A DNA stretch of 64,000 nt from an uncultured Rhodospirillales bacterium (lineage in GTDB: Bacteria > Pseudomonadota > Alphaproteobacteria > CACIAM-22H2), in assembly GCA_937926175.1 (NCBI GenBank), contig CALANV010000010.1, positions 1-64,000 of the forward strand, in the 5' to 3' direction. Within the stretch, counting starts at the first letter, position 1. Each line of letters opens with the position of its first letter. This document shows, in pieces, positions 43,543 through 52,591 of this stretch. Under the pieces are notes generated by a model that saw nothing but the letters and a program-made list of their open reading frames with translations, had not been told where the DNA came from and made no database searches. The position numbers were made by a program, and so were the translations under genes.

Positions 43543-44976
43543 TTAAGTTTTCGTGAATGCGCGCGCAGGATCGGCAGGCGCCGATGCGTGCGGCGGGATA
43601 TGGTCCGGCTCGCCCAGGTCCCAGAACAGGCCTGCCATCAGCCGAAGTCCCTCGCGCGCAATCGAGCCGAGCATGTGTTCGTCCGGCGCATGCTGGGAAC
43701 AGCTGGCATACGAGTGCGGAATCCAGATCGTGGGAAGACCGAGCACGTCGGCGAACGCGTCGTTCGGCAGCGACCCGCCGAGGTTCGGCAGCACGGCCGG
43801 TTTCATGCCGCACGTCGCCTGGAGCGATGCGACAGTCCATTTGACCCAGGCATCGTCCGGATCGAGCCGCGTGGCGGCAAAAAAACCGTCGCGTGCCGCC
43901 TTGACCTGGACCATCGTGAAGCCGTGACGGTCGAGATGGCGCCGCAAGGCGGGAACGATGTTGTTCGGGTCCACGCCGACGACGTAGCGCAATTGGCAAT
44001 ACGCCTCGGCGCGCGGCGGAATCGCGTTGACCGGATTGTCCGGATTGCCCGTGCGGAACGCGAGCACCTCGAAACTCGACCAGCCGTAGACCTTTTCCGC
44101 CGGCGTAAGGCCCGGCTCGCCCCAGGTGGGGTCGATCGCGGGGCCGCCAACCTCGCTTTCGACCGTACAGTCCGCGAGCGCCGCGCGCACGGCGTGCGGC
44201 AGCGATTCCGGCTTCCATTCGCGGACGCGGATGCTGCCGTTTGCCGTCGTGATCGTCGCCAGCGCGTGGGCGAGGATGATGCCGGGATTGGCGAGAAGGC
44301 CGCCCCAGTTGCCGGAATGGTGCGCCCCTTCGCGCAGATCGACGACCATGTCGAAATTCAGCGCGCCGCGCGATCCCAGGAAGATCGTGGGCCGGCGGGC
44401 CGCCAGCCGCGGTCCATCCGATGCGATCAGCACGTCGGCCCGCAGCAGCTCGCCATTCTGCCGGCAGAACTCGCGCAGTCCGGGCGAACCGACTTCCTCG
44501 CCCGTTTCGAGCAGGAGCTTGAGATTGAAGCCGAGCCGGCCGCGCGTCCGGATGACGGCGGCGAGGGCGCCGATATTGACCGTATGCTGTCCCTTGTTGT
44601 CGGCCGTTCCGCGGCCGTAGAGGCGGTCGTCTTCCCGCTTGAGGCGCCAGGGGTCGAGCCCGTCGCGCCACTGGGATCCGAGCCCGCGGATGACGTCGCC
44701 ATGCCCATAACTGAGCACCGTCACGCGCTCGGGATGCTCGATGCGTTCGGCATAGAGGAACGGGGTATCGGCCACCGGGTTCGCAAACAGGCGACACGTG
44801 AACCCGAGCGCTTCCAGGCTCGGCCCGATCTCGGCCGTCAGGTATCGCGCGAGCTCGGCGCGGCGCGCCGGATTCTGGCTCTCGCTCGGGATGGCGACGC
44901 GCCGGGCGAGGTCGGCCTCGAAGGCGCCGCTGTCATAATATGCCTCGGCATTCGCGATGGCCTGCGCGCGCGTCAC
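43543..44976 (-). CDS. M20-family metallopeptidase/dipeptidase
   Basis: A 477-residue zinc amidohydrolase of the M20 (ArgE/DapE/CPG2) clan. Metal-site stretches are VLSYGHGDVI, YGRGTADNKGQH and the glutamates of LETGEEVGSPGL. A dimerisation domain separates the two halves of the catalytic domain. It probably cleaves a dipeptide or N-acylated amino acid; the substrate is not evident. The GTG start at 44976 is favoured by GGGGAAG upstream and gives the family length. Confidence 0.87.
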   Translation of the reverse strand: MTRAQAIANAEAYYDSGAFEADLARRVAIPSESQNPARRAELARYLTAEIGPSLEALGFTCRLFANPVADTPFLYAERIEHPERVTVLSYGHGDVIRGLGSQWRDGLDPWRLKREDDRLYGRGTADNKGQHTVNIGALAAVIRTRGRLGFNLKLLLETGEEVGSPGLREFCRQNGELLRADVLIASDGPRLAARRPTIFLGSRGALNFDMVVDLREGAHHSGNWGGLLANPGIILAHALATITTANGSIRVREWKPESLPHAVRAALADCTVESEVGGPAIDPTWGEPGLTPAEKVYGWSSFEVLAFRTGNPDNPVNAIPPRAEAYCQLRYVVGVDPNNIVPALRRHLDRHGFTMVQVKAARDGFFAATRLDPDDAWVKWTVASLQATCGMKPAVLPNLGGSLPNDAFADVLGLPTIWIPHSYASCSQHAPDEHMLGSIAREGLRLMAGLFWDLGEPDHIPPHASAPADPARAFTKT

Positions 44977-45125
44977 GGATTTGTCTTCCCCCGTCAGTCC
45001 CCTTGGTCCGGCCCGCCCGCGACCCGTTCGCAACAACGTGGATGCCGGCCGCCTCGCCCACCTACAGCTAGCCATCCGGACAGGCCGGACGCAAGCAAAC
45101 ATGGCGAGCCGTCGCCCGGCGCCGG

Positions 45126-45737
45126 TCAGCCGACGCGGTCGAAGATGAGCGAGAGATTGTTGGCCGGCATCTCGACGATGTCGCGCAGCACAAGACCGTG
45201 GCGGGCGGCGAGGGTAGCGACATCGTTCAGGTCCCGGACACCCCAGGCCGGGTTCTGGCGTCGCAACGCTTCATCGAACGCTGCATTGCTGGGCGCCGTA
45301 TGTCGTCCATCGCGTCGGTACGGTCCATACATGTAGAGAAGGCCGCCGGGGTCGAGCACTGCGCCCGCGCCCCGCATCAGGCCTTCCGCCACCGACCACG
45401 GGGCGATATGGATCATGTTGATGCATACCACGGCATCGGCATGCGTGAGCGGCCAGGGATGGCGCGTCGCGTCGAGATTCAGCGCCGGGAGTAGATTTTC
45501 TAGGCCTTCATGCACGCGCCACGCCTCGATGGAGGCGCGCGCATCGGGTGCGGGATCGCTCGGCTGCCAAGTCAGACCGGGCAATGCACGGGCGAAATGG
45601 ACGGCGTGCTCGCCGGTTCCGCTGGCGATTTCGAGGACGAAGCCATGTGCCGGCAGAACGCGCCGCAGCACCGAAAGGATCGGGTCGCGGTTGCGGGCAA
45701 CGGCGGCGGCAGTCTGCCGTAGATCGGTCCGGGGCAT
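45126..45737 (-). CDS. DUF938-family SAM-dependent methyltransferase
   Basis: A 203-residue protein of the DUF938 class I methyltransferase family. The SAM motif is VLEIASGTGEHAVHFA, with NLDATRHPWPL and DAVVCINMIHIAPW following and GGLLYMYGPYRRDGRHTAPSN later. Family members have no settled substrate. ATG 45737 is the conserved start; upstream in-frame sequence is not similar to the family. It is divergent from the TerB-like gene. Confidence 0.85.
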   Translation of the reverse strand: MPRTDLRQTAAAVARNRDPILSVLRRVLPAHGFVLEIASGTGEHAVHFARALPGLTWQPSDPAPDARASIEAWRVHEGLENLLPALNLDATRHPWPLTHADAVVCINMIHIAPWSVAEGLMRGAGAVLDPGGLLYMYGPYRRDGRHTAPSNAAFDEALRRQNPAWGVRDLNDVATLAARHGLVLRDIVEMPANNLSLIFDRVG

Positions 45738-45815
45738 ATCGCAACCTAGTCGCGCTTGATACGTTGCACAAGCGGCGCCACGATGGCGCCGCGACTCCAA
45801 CCGCAGGTGAGATCG

Positions 45816-46268
45816 GTGATCGGTCGTTTGAAAGCCCTCTTTGCGAGCGACAGACCACGTCCGCACGCCCATGACGAACTGCAGCTGGCTGCCGCCGCGT
45901 TGCTCGCCGAGGCGGCCCTGCTCGACGGTGCGGTCGATCCGAAGGAGCGCGCGGCGATCGAACGGGTTCTGGCCGCGCGCTTCGGTCTGTCACGCGAAGA
46001 GGCCGCAGACCTGGCCGATGCCGGCCATGCCGCCGCGGCGGAGTCGACGCAGCTGTTCCAATTCACGCGAACGATCGCCCGCAACTTTTCGGCCGAGGAA
46101 CGCGTGGAGCTGTTCGAGATGATCTACGAGGTCATCTATGCGGATGACGAGCTGCACGATTACGAGGCGAGTCTGATGCGGCGGCTCGGCGAACTGATCT
46201 ATCTGCCGGACAAGGAGCGCGGGGCGGCGCGCCAGCGCGTCCTGCAACGACTCGGCCGAGCCGGGTGA
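45816..46268 (+). CDS. TerB-family (tellurite resistance/co-chaperone) protein
   Basis: A 150-residue all-helical protein of the TerB type. It starts MIGRLKALFASDRP, and the core reads LQLAAAALLAEAALLDGAVDPKERAAIERVL, with a second conserved stretch EMIYEVIYADDELHDYEASLMRRL, the acidic motif of the family. GTG 45816 follows AGGTGAG and gives the family length; an ATG at 45783 is the alternative. Many relatives act in envelope or stress responses; function here is unknown. Confidence 0.78.
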   Translation: MIGRLKALFASDRPRPHAHDELQLAAAALLAEAALLDGAVDPKERAAIERVLAARFGLSREEAADLADAGHAAAAESTQLFQFTRTIARNFSAEERVELFEMIYEVIYADDELHDYEASLMRRLGELIYLPDKERGAARQRVLQRLGRAG

Positions 46269-46405
46269 TCGGCGTCACGCAGCGAACGGAGTCGATCGGG
46301 CGGCACCGCCGTTCCTGGACGAGGTACGTTCCGCGTTGCGGCTTTCCGAGCCGGGTGCCGATTGCATGCATCGCATGAATCCGGCTCGGTAGGGTTCTTC
46401 AGCGC

Positions 46406-47947
46406 TCAGGACGCGGTCGAGGGGAACGTCAGCCCGACCCGCGTGCGGAACCAGCCATCCTCGATCAATGTCCGGAGCTTCGCGACGTCAGGCGCGAGCG
46501 ACCGGTCCTGGGCGAGGAACGCGGACCGTGCCCGGACGGCGTCCATGACCTCGACGAGGCGCGGGCTCGTCCGCAGCGGCCGACGAAGATCGACGCCCTG
46601 TGCGGCGGCGAGCAGCTCGATGGCGACGATCTCGGCCGCGTTCCGCGCCATTTCGCCGAGGCGCCGTGCCGCGTAGGTCGCCATGCTGACATGATCTTCC
46701 TGGTTCGCCGATGTCGGCAGGCTGTTGATGCTGGCCGGGTGGGCAAGCGACTTGTTCTCGCTTGCGAGTGCTGCTGCCGTCACCTGTGCGATCATGAAGC
46801 CGGAATTGAGCCCCGGGTCGGCGACGAGAAACGCGGGCAGGCCGCCGTTCATCGACGGATCCACCAGAAGCGCGATGCGCCGTTCGGACAGGGCGCCGAT
46901 CTCCGCGACCGCCATCGCGAGGATGTCGGCCGCGAACGCGACCGGTTCGGCATGGAAGTTTCCACCCGAGACGATCGTGCCGGCCGTCGCGAACACGAGG
47001 GGATTGTCGGATACGGCGTTCGCCTCGCGTGCGATGGTATCGGCGGCGAAACGGATCAGATCGAGCGCTGCGCCCATGACCTGCGGCTGGCAGCGTAGCG
47101 AGTAGGGATCCTGGATGCGGTCGTCGTTCCTCAGATGCGACGCACGAATCTCGCTGCCGGCAATGAGGCCGGCGAGGCTGGAGGCCACGTCGATCTGACC
47201 GGGATGTCCGCGCACGGCCTGGATGTCGGGTGCGAAGGGAACGTCCGAGCCGCGGGCCGCGTCGACGCTCAGCGCGCCGGCGGCAAGTGCGGCGGCAAAG
47301 ACATCCTCGATCGCGAACAGACCGAGTGCTGCGAGCGCGGTCGATACCTGGGTACCGTTGACAAGCGCCAATCCTTCCTTCGCGGCGAGCCGCAGCGGCG
47401 TGAGGCCCGCTGCCGCCAACCCTTCCCAAGCGGGAACCATTCGGCCGCTGACCATCAAGGTTCCCTCGCCGATCAGCGCCGCCGCGAGATGGGCGAGCGG
47501 CGCAAGGTCGCCTGAGGCACCCACCGATCCTTTCGCCGGAATTGCCGGCAGGATATCGGCATTGAAGAGCCGAACCAGGGCATCGATGACCTCGCGGCGC
47601 ACGCCGGAATGGCCGCGGGCAAGCGCGTTGATCTTGAGCGCCAGGATCAGGCGAACCGCGGGGGCGGGCAGGAGATCGCCCGTACCGACCGCATGCGAGC
47701 GCACCAACCGGTATTGCAGCTCGGCGATGTCCAAGTCCGGGATTCGCATGCGTGCGAGCAGGCCGAACCCGGTGTTGATGCCGTAGACGGGCGCGCTGCG
47801 GGTCACGACCTCTGCGACGATCTTGGCGGCCGCGTCGACCGCTGGCCATGCATCCGGTGAAACCGTGATCGTCATCCCGCCGGCGACGAGGCGGCGCAGA
47901 TCGGCAAGCGTCAGTGCGCCCGGTTTCAGCTCGAATGACGTCGCCAT
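46406..47947 (-). CDS. hutH: Histidine ammonia-lyase
   Basis: A 513-residue enzyme that converts histidine to urocanate and ammonia, the first step of histidine breakdown. The self-formed MIO cofactor comes from A144-S145-G146 in SVGASGDLAPLAH. Other family stretches are YGINTGFG, LALVNGTQVSTALAAL, RCQPQVMG and SNPL-type SDNPLVF. The ATG at 47947 has only a weak ribosome site. It is divergent from the ABC transporter genes, with a palindrome in the shared gap. Confidence 0.96.
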   Translation of the reverse strand: MATSFELKPGALTLADLRRLVAGGMTITVSPDAWPAVDAAAKIVAEVVTRSAPVYGINTGFGLLARMRIPDLDIAELQYRLVRSHAVGTGDLLPAPAVRLILALKINALARGHSGVRREVIDALVRLFNADILPAIPAKGSVGASGDLAPLAHLAAALIGEGTLMVSGRMVPAWEGLAAAGLTPLRLAAKEGLALVNGTQVSTALAALGLFAIEDVFAAALAAGALSVDAARGSDVPFAPDIQAVRGHPGQIDVASSLAGLIAGSEIRASHLRNDDRIQDPYSLRCQPQVMGAALDLIRFAADTIAREANAVSDNPLVFATAGTIVSGGNFHAEPVAFAADILAMAVAEIGALSERRIALLVDPSMNGGLPAFLVADPGLNSGFMIAQVTAAALASENKSLAHPASINSLPTSANQEDHVSMATYAARRLGEMARNAAEIVAIELLAAAQGVDLRRPLRTSPRLVEVMDAVRARSAFLAQDRSLAPDVAKLRTLIEDGWFRTRVGLTFPSTAS

Positions 47948-48079
47948 CGCTCTAGAGAGGCACGGGGGCCGAGCCCGCGTCAAGCAGCGGGGCGTTGCCG
48001 GACGGTTATTTTGAAAACCTAGGCTTTCGGATTACGATTCGTCCTGCTAGAAAGCCGTCCGCCGCACTCCTTGGGCGGC

Positions 48080-48103
48080 ATGTACATTGCAAGTAAGTGC
48101 AAT
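48080..48103. promoter_or_regulatory. Palindromes between hutH and the ABC transporter genes
   Basis: ATGTACAT (48080-48087) is an 8-base palindrome, directly followed by ATTGCA (48086-48091) and TGCAAT (48098-48103), an inverted repeat with a 6-base spacer. It lies in the divergent gap and is a candidate operator for hut control. No HutC gene is in the window and the site does not match a motif I know. Confidence 0.45.
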
Positions 48104-48146
48104 GGAATGGCGGTACAACCGCCGTCTTCATGAAGGGAGAGGTGTC

Positions 48147-49130
48147 ATGGGTCTGGGTCGATGGTTCATCGGCGTGGCGGCGGGCATGGGCGTGTTCGCG
48201 CTCGGTGCGACGGGCGCACTTGCCCAGCAGCAGCTCGCGCAGCAGCAGATGCCGCGCGTGGTGCTGGCGATGAGCGGCTGGACGGGGTTTGCGCCGTTCA
48301 CGCTGGCCAGGGAAAAAGGCATCTTCAGGAAGAACGGCGTCGAAGTCGACATCAAGAAGATGCCGACCCAGGCGCGGCATGCGGCGATGGCGGCAGGTGA
48401 GGTCCAGGCCATCTCGACGACCATCGACACTCACATTGCCTATGTCGCGGCCAACGTGCCGGTCACGCAGGTGATGGTGATCGACAGCTCCACCGGCGGT
48501 GACGGCGTTCTCGTCAAGAACACCATCAAGACCTTCGCCGACCTCAAGGGAAAGTCCGTCGCCGTCGACAATCCGGGCTCCGTGTCGAACTTCTGGTTCA
48601 ACTACCTGCTGAAGAAGAACGGCATGTCGATGAAGAACGTGCGCCCCTCGAACATGGGGCCGCAGCCTGCGGCCAATGCGTTCGCCGCCGGCCAGTTCGA
48701 CGCCGCCGTCACCTATGAACCCTACATGTCGGGCGCGCTCAAGCAGGTGACGGACGGGCGCATCCTAATCTCGTCGAAGGAGACGCCGGGCATCATCATC
48801 GACACGCTCGCCTTTCAGCCGGACTTCATCAAGAAGAACCCGCAGGTCGTGAAGGCGGTGGTCGATTCGTTCTTCGAGGCGCTGGACCTGATCAAGAAGG
48901 ACCCACAAGAGGCCTACCGCGTGATGGGTGCCGACGTGAAACAGTCGGGCGAGGATTTCGCCAGATCGGCAGCCCTCGTCACCTGGTACGACCGCGAGAT
49001 GAACCGGAATTATTTCGCGCAGACGATCACGCCATTCATGAAGGAAGCGGCGGACATTCTGATCGAGGCCGGCGTCATCAAGCGCCAGCCCGACTTCTCG
49101 CAGATGGTCGACGATTCGTTCGTCAAGTAA
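48147..49130 (+). CDS. ABC transporter substrate-binding protein (NMT1/TauA type)
   Basis: A 327-residue periplasmic binding protein of the NMT1/THI5/SsuA/NrtA fold. A signal peptide ends near GALAQ. Family stretches include SGWTGFAPFTLAREKGIFRKNGVEVDIKK, DLKGKSVAVDNPGSVSNFWFNYLL and AAVTYEPYMSG. Ribosome site GGGAGAGG. With the permease and ATPase downstream it forms a complete importer. Its location between hutH and hutU/hutF suggests histidine, urocanate or a related compound as substrate, by inference. Confidence 0.88.
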   Translation: MGLGRWFIGVAAGMGVFALGATGALAQQQLAQQQMPRVVLAMSGWTGFAPFTLAREKGIFRKNGVEVDIKKMPTQARHAAMAAGEVQAISTTIDTHIAYVAANVPVTQVMVIDSSTGGDGVLVKNTIKTFADLKGKSVAVDNPGSVSNFWFNYLLKKNGMSMKNVRPSNMGPQPAANAFAAGQFDAAVTYEPYMSGALKQVTDGRILISSKETPGIIIDTLAFQPDFIKKNPQVVKAVVDSFFEALDLIKKDPQEAYRVMGADVKQSGEDFARSAALVTWYDREMNRNYFAQTITPFMKEAADILIEAGVIKRQPDFSQMVDDSFVK

Positions 49131-49136
49131 GCGGAC

Positions 49137-49925
49137 GTGGGCGACCTGTTCGAACCGCTGAAGCCGGTCTCCCCAGGATGGCGTATCGCCCTGGGGATCG
49201 TCGGCTTCGCGCTTTTCTTCGCTCTTTGGGGGGCTGCAACGTGGGGCGGCTGGGTCAAGCCGTTGTTCCTGGCCAGCCCGGCAAAGACGCTTGAGACCGG
49301 CATCGAGCTGTTCCTCGAGTACAACTTCATCGTCGATGTCGGCGTGACGATCTGGCGCGTGGTCGGCGGCTTCATCATCGCGGCGCTGGTCGCGGTGCCG
49401 CTCGGCATCCTCATGGGCGCGTTCAAGCCGTTCGAGGCGTTGCTGGAGCCGCTGGTTTCATTCGCCCGTTACCTGCCGGCATCCGCTTTCATTCCGCTGC
49501 TGATCCTGTGGGCGGGCGTGGGTGAGGCGCAGAAGCTCTCGGTCATCTTCATCGGCTCGGCCTTCCAGCTCATCCTGATGGTGGCGGTCATCGTCGGCTC
49601 GGTTCGCCTCGACCTCGTCGAGGCGGCCTACACGCTCGGCGCCCGCCGCAAGGGAATCGTGTTCCGCGTGCTGCTGCCGGCCGCCGCGCCGCAGATCGCC
49701 GAATCACTTCGGCTGGTGCTCGGCTGGGCATGGACATACGTGATCGTGGCGGAGCTGATCGGCGCCTCCAGCGGTATCGGCCACATGATCATGGATGCGC
49801 AGCGTCTGCTCGAGACGGGCCAGATCATCTTCGGCATCTTCGCCATCGGCATCATCGGCCTCGTCTCGGACTTTGCGTTCAAGACGCTGAACGAGCGCCT
49901 GTTCCCCTGGCACATGATGAAGTAA
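49137..49925 (+). CDS. ABC transporter permease (SsuC/TauC type)
   Basis: A 262-residue inner-membrane permease with about six hydrophobic segments. The conserted EAA loop reads EAAYTLGARRKGIVFRVLLPAAAPQIAESLRL, where the ATPase docks. The GTG start at 49137 lies 6 bases after the previous stop with a weak ribosome site. Part of the NMT1-type importer in the hut region. Confidence 0.92.
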   Translation: MGDLFEPLKPVSPGWRIALGIVGFALFFALWGAATWGGWVKPLFLASPAKTLETGIELFLEYNFIVDVGVTIWRVVGGFIIAALVAVPLGILMGAFKPFEALLEPLVSFARYLPASAFIPLLILWAGVGEAQKLSVIFIGSAFQLILMVAVIVGSVRLDLVEAAYTLGARRKGIVFRVLLPAAAPQIAESLRLVLGWAWTYVIVAELIGASSGIGHMIMDAQRLLETGQIIFGIFAIGIIGLVSDFAFKTLNERLFPWHMMK

Positions 49926-49938
49926 CGCGAGGCACCTT

Positions 49939-50727
49939 TTGAGCAAGCTTCGTATCCAGGGCGTGACCCGGGTGTTCCCCGGCGTACGCGGCGGACCACC
50001 GGTCCAGGCGCTCGAGCCGATCGATCTCGAGGTCGCCGACAACGACTTCATCACCATCCTCGGGCCTTCCGGCTGCGGCAAGTCGACGTTGCTGCGCATC
50101 GTCGCCGGACTGTCGAAGCCGAGCGCCGGCCGGGTTCTGCTCGACGGCCGGGAGGTGACCGGGCCGGGTCCGGATCGCGGCATGGTATTTCAGTCGTACA
50201 CGCTGTTTCCGTGGCTCACCGTGCGGGAGAACATCTGCTTCGGGTTGCGCGAGAAGGGCATGCCGCGGGCGCAGCAACGCGAGATCGCGGATTTCTTCAT
50301 CGATCGCGTGGGCCTTCGCGGATTCGAGGACCACTATCCGAAGATGCTCTCGGGTGGCATGCAGCAGCGCACCGCGCTGGCACGGGCGCTCGCGAACGAT
50401 CCCAAGATCCTGCTGCTCGACGAGCCGTTCGGGGCGTTGGACAACCAGACCCGTGCGCTGATGCAGGAACTTCTGCTCGGTATATGGGAACAGGACCGGA
50501 AGACAGTCCTGTTCGTCACGCACGACATCGACGAGGCGATATTCCTTGCGAGCCGCGTCGTCGTCATGTCGGCGCGTCCCGGCCGACTCAAGTGCAACAT
50601 CGCCATCGATCTGCCCCATCCGCGCGACTACAAAGTCAAGACCTCGCCCGCGTTCGCGGCCTACAAGGCCCAGCTTACCGAGGAAATCCGCGAGGAGGCG
50701 ATCAAGTCGCTACGGCTCGAGAGCTAG
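49939..50727 (+). CDS. ABC transporter ATP-binding protein (SsuB/TauB type)
   Basis: A 262-residue ABC ATPase. Walker A is GPSGCGKSTLL, the Q-loop VFQSYTLFPW, the signature LSGGMQQRTALARAL and Walker B ILLLDEPFGALD. TTG start at 49939 follows GAGG by 7 bases. Its last 26 bases overlap, on the opposite strand, the end of the heparinase-like gene (50702-50727). It energises the two preceding transporter parts. Confidence 0.92.
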   Translation: MSKLRIQGVTRVFPGVRGGPPVQALEPIDLEVADNDFITILGPSGCGKSTLLRIVAGLSKPSAGRVLLDGREVTGPGPDRGMVFQSYTLFPWLTVRENICFGLREKGMPRAQQREIADFFIDRVGLRGFEDHYPKMLSGGMQQRTALARALANDPKILLLDEPFGALDNQTRALMQELLLGIWEQDRKTVLFVTHDIDEAIFLASRVVVMSARPGRLKCNIAIDLPHPRDYKVKTSPAFAAYKAQLTEEIREEAIKSLRLES

Positions 50728-52579
50728 TTCTCCAGCCTTCGAGCGGGACGCGGGCAGCGGCGAGGGCCGCCGGCGACGGAGCAGGGGCGGGCGTCGCGAC
50801 GACGGCAACACGCATGCGTCCCTGGCCGGCGGGAAGCCGGATGACGAGCCGTCGTTCGCCCCTGGTCGGCTGCTGCGGCGCCGGTATTTCGACCGGTTCG
50901 ACGGCGAACGTCGCGCCCGCCGGCTCGAGCACGTGTAGGAAGAGCCGCGCACCCGCTTCGGTCAGACGCGCCTGCGGGCCGTCGATCTCGACGGCAGCAC
51001 GGGTATGCATCTGCCACAGCCACGGCGCGGCGACGCTGCGTTCGACTTCGTCCGCAATGACGACGTGACGGCCGCCGACGAGCCGCACGCCCCGCTTCGC
51101 ACGGCCATGATCCGGCCATGCCGCGTCGAGACCGACGATCGCATATGAGTCATTTGGGTCGCTGCCGAAGGCGACGATTTCGGCACGCGCGGTCGGCACC
51201 TGATTCACGTCGGCAGGCATACATAGATTGTGTCCGCGCGATCCGAGCCGATAGTACGTGGCGCGCTGCGCCCACGTCCAATAACCCGGCAGCGCATAGT
51301 CGTCGCCCCCGAGATCGACTGCAAATCGCGCGCCGCCAGCCTCGAGCACGAAGGTGCCAAGATCGAGATGCGCGTGGCTGGCACCGTTGTATCCGCCCTT
51401 GATCGCGACCCATGTGGTCTTCGGGTCCTGCCATGATCCTCGCATGCAGGCGACGGCGATCCGCCGGAAATGGGCGGCCGTCGGTATTCCGGCGTCGTCG
51501 GGCGAGCGCGTGCGCGGGTCATACCACAGCAGATCGAGGATATTCGGCTCTTCGCCGACGTGCCGCCGGTAAAAATCCGCATAGACCGGGCGGTCGAAAC
51601 GTCGCGACAGCCAGAACATGTATGCGCCCGTATAGTTCTCCGGCGAGCAGTCGGCATAGTTGAAGACGCGGGTCGTGGGGCCGGTCGTGTGCAGGCCAAA
51701 CAATCCGGTTTCAGAGAACCCGGGGGTTTCGGCGAATGCGCTCGGTCCGCGTAGGCTCTCCAGGCCGGCGATGAGGAACGCGGCATAATGCGTCGCATAG
51801 CTCCAGTACATCGGGCCTTCGATCCATCCGCCGTCGGGCGCATAGCTGTCGAATCCATGCCGGGCCGACTCGAGGGCGCGTTCGAGCACCAGTCGCGAGC
51901 GTTCGGGGTCGGTGCGTTCGATGGCGAGTGCCGCAAGCACGAGCCCGCCATTGCAGACGAGATTCCAGTTGTTGGTCCAGCGGGTCCAGCGCGCTTCTCC
52001 GGCGTAGGCGGCGAGACCGGGCTCGATTCCCTTCTCGATCAGGGCGGCGGTCAATTCGGTCCGTTCAGCAGGCGAGAGCGCCGCATCGAACCAGTCGAGC
52101 CCGAGCGCGAAGGCGTGCGCCATCTCAGCCGTATCCAGGAAATGGCGCGGGTTCCAGTCCTGAAACCGGGCTGCGGCCGCAAGCTCCGCCTTCGCGCGCG
52201 TCGCGTAACGCGCATCTCCCGTCAGCAGCCAGAGTCCGCCCAACGTACGCACGCGATGCAGCACCGTGCGGCTTGCCTGCAGCATTACGGTCCGGCGCGC
52301 CTCGTAAGTGCGCGTGACCGGCTCGGTCGCCAGAATCCGTTCGGCCTCGTCGCGCACCGCGCGATACCAGGACGCGCAGAGCGGGTCGCGCGCAATCAGG
52401 GCGCGCGTGCGGGCGGTGTCGGCCGCCGTAATCAGCAGCGTCGGCCGCGACGGCGCCGGCATAGGACCGAGCGGCTTATCTGGTCGCGATGCGGGGGTAC
52501 AGGCCGCGAGCGGCGCGAGGCCCGAGGCCGCAAGAGTGGTGAGAAACTCGCGTCGGCGGAAACGCCGTGCCCGAGTCAT
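50702..52579 (-). CDS. Heparinase II/III-like putative Tat lipoprotein
   Basis: A 625-residue exported protein of the heparinase II/III-like polysaccharide lyase type. The N-terminus RRREFLTTLAASGLAPLAAC has a twin-arginine motif and a lipobox with Cys27. The helical N-half (about 60-330) has TNNWNLVCNGGLVLAAL and YAPDGGWIEGPMYWSYATHYAAF. The beta-sheet C-half has GGYNGASHAHLDLGTFVLEAGGARFAVDLG, the catalytic-site type of the family. It is 12 bases downstream of hutU on the same strand, so it is probably co-transcribed with hutF-hutU. Link to histidine metabolism is unclear. Confidence 0.8.
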   Translation of the reverse strand: MTRARRFRRREFLTTLAASGLAPLAACTPASRPDKPLGPMPAPSRPTLLITAADTARTRALIARDPLCASWYRAVRDEAERILATEPVTRTYEARRTVMLQASRTVLHRVRTLGGLWLLTGDARYATRAKAELAAAARFQDWNPRHFLDTAEMAHAFALGLDWFDAALSPAERTELTAALIEKGIEPGLAAYAGEARWTRWTNNWNLVCNGGLVLAALAIERTDPERSRLVLERALESARHGFDSYAPDGGWIEGPMYWSYATHYAAFLIAGLESLRGPSAFAETPGFSETGLFGLHTTGPTTRVFNYADCSPENYTGAYMFWLSRRFDRPVYADFYRRHVGEEPNILDLLWYDPRTRSPDDAGIPTAAHFRRIAVACMRGSWQDPKTTWVAIKGGYNGASHAHLDLGTFVLEAGGARFAVDLGGDDYALPGYWTWAQRATYYRLGSRGHNLCMPADVNQVPTARAEIVAFGSDPNDSYAIVGLDAAWPDHGRAKRGVRLVGGRHVVIADEVERSVAAPWLWQMHTRAAVEIDGPQARLTEAGARLFLHVLEPAGATFAVEPVEIPAPQQPTRGERRLVIRLPAGQGRMRVAVVATPAPAPSPAALAAARVPLEGWRTSSRAVAT

Positions 52580-52591
52580 CCCGTCATGTTC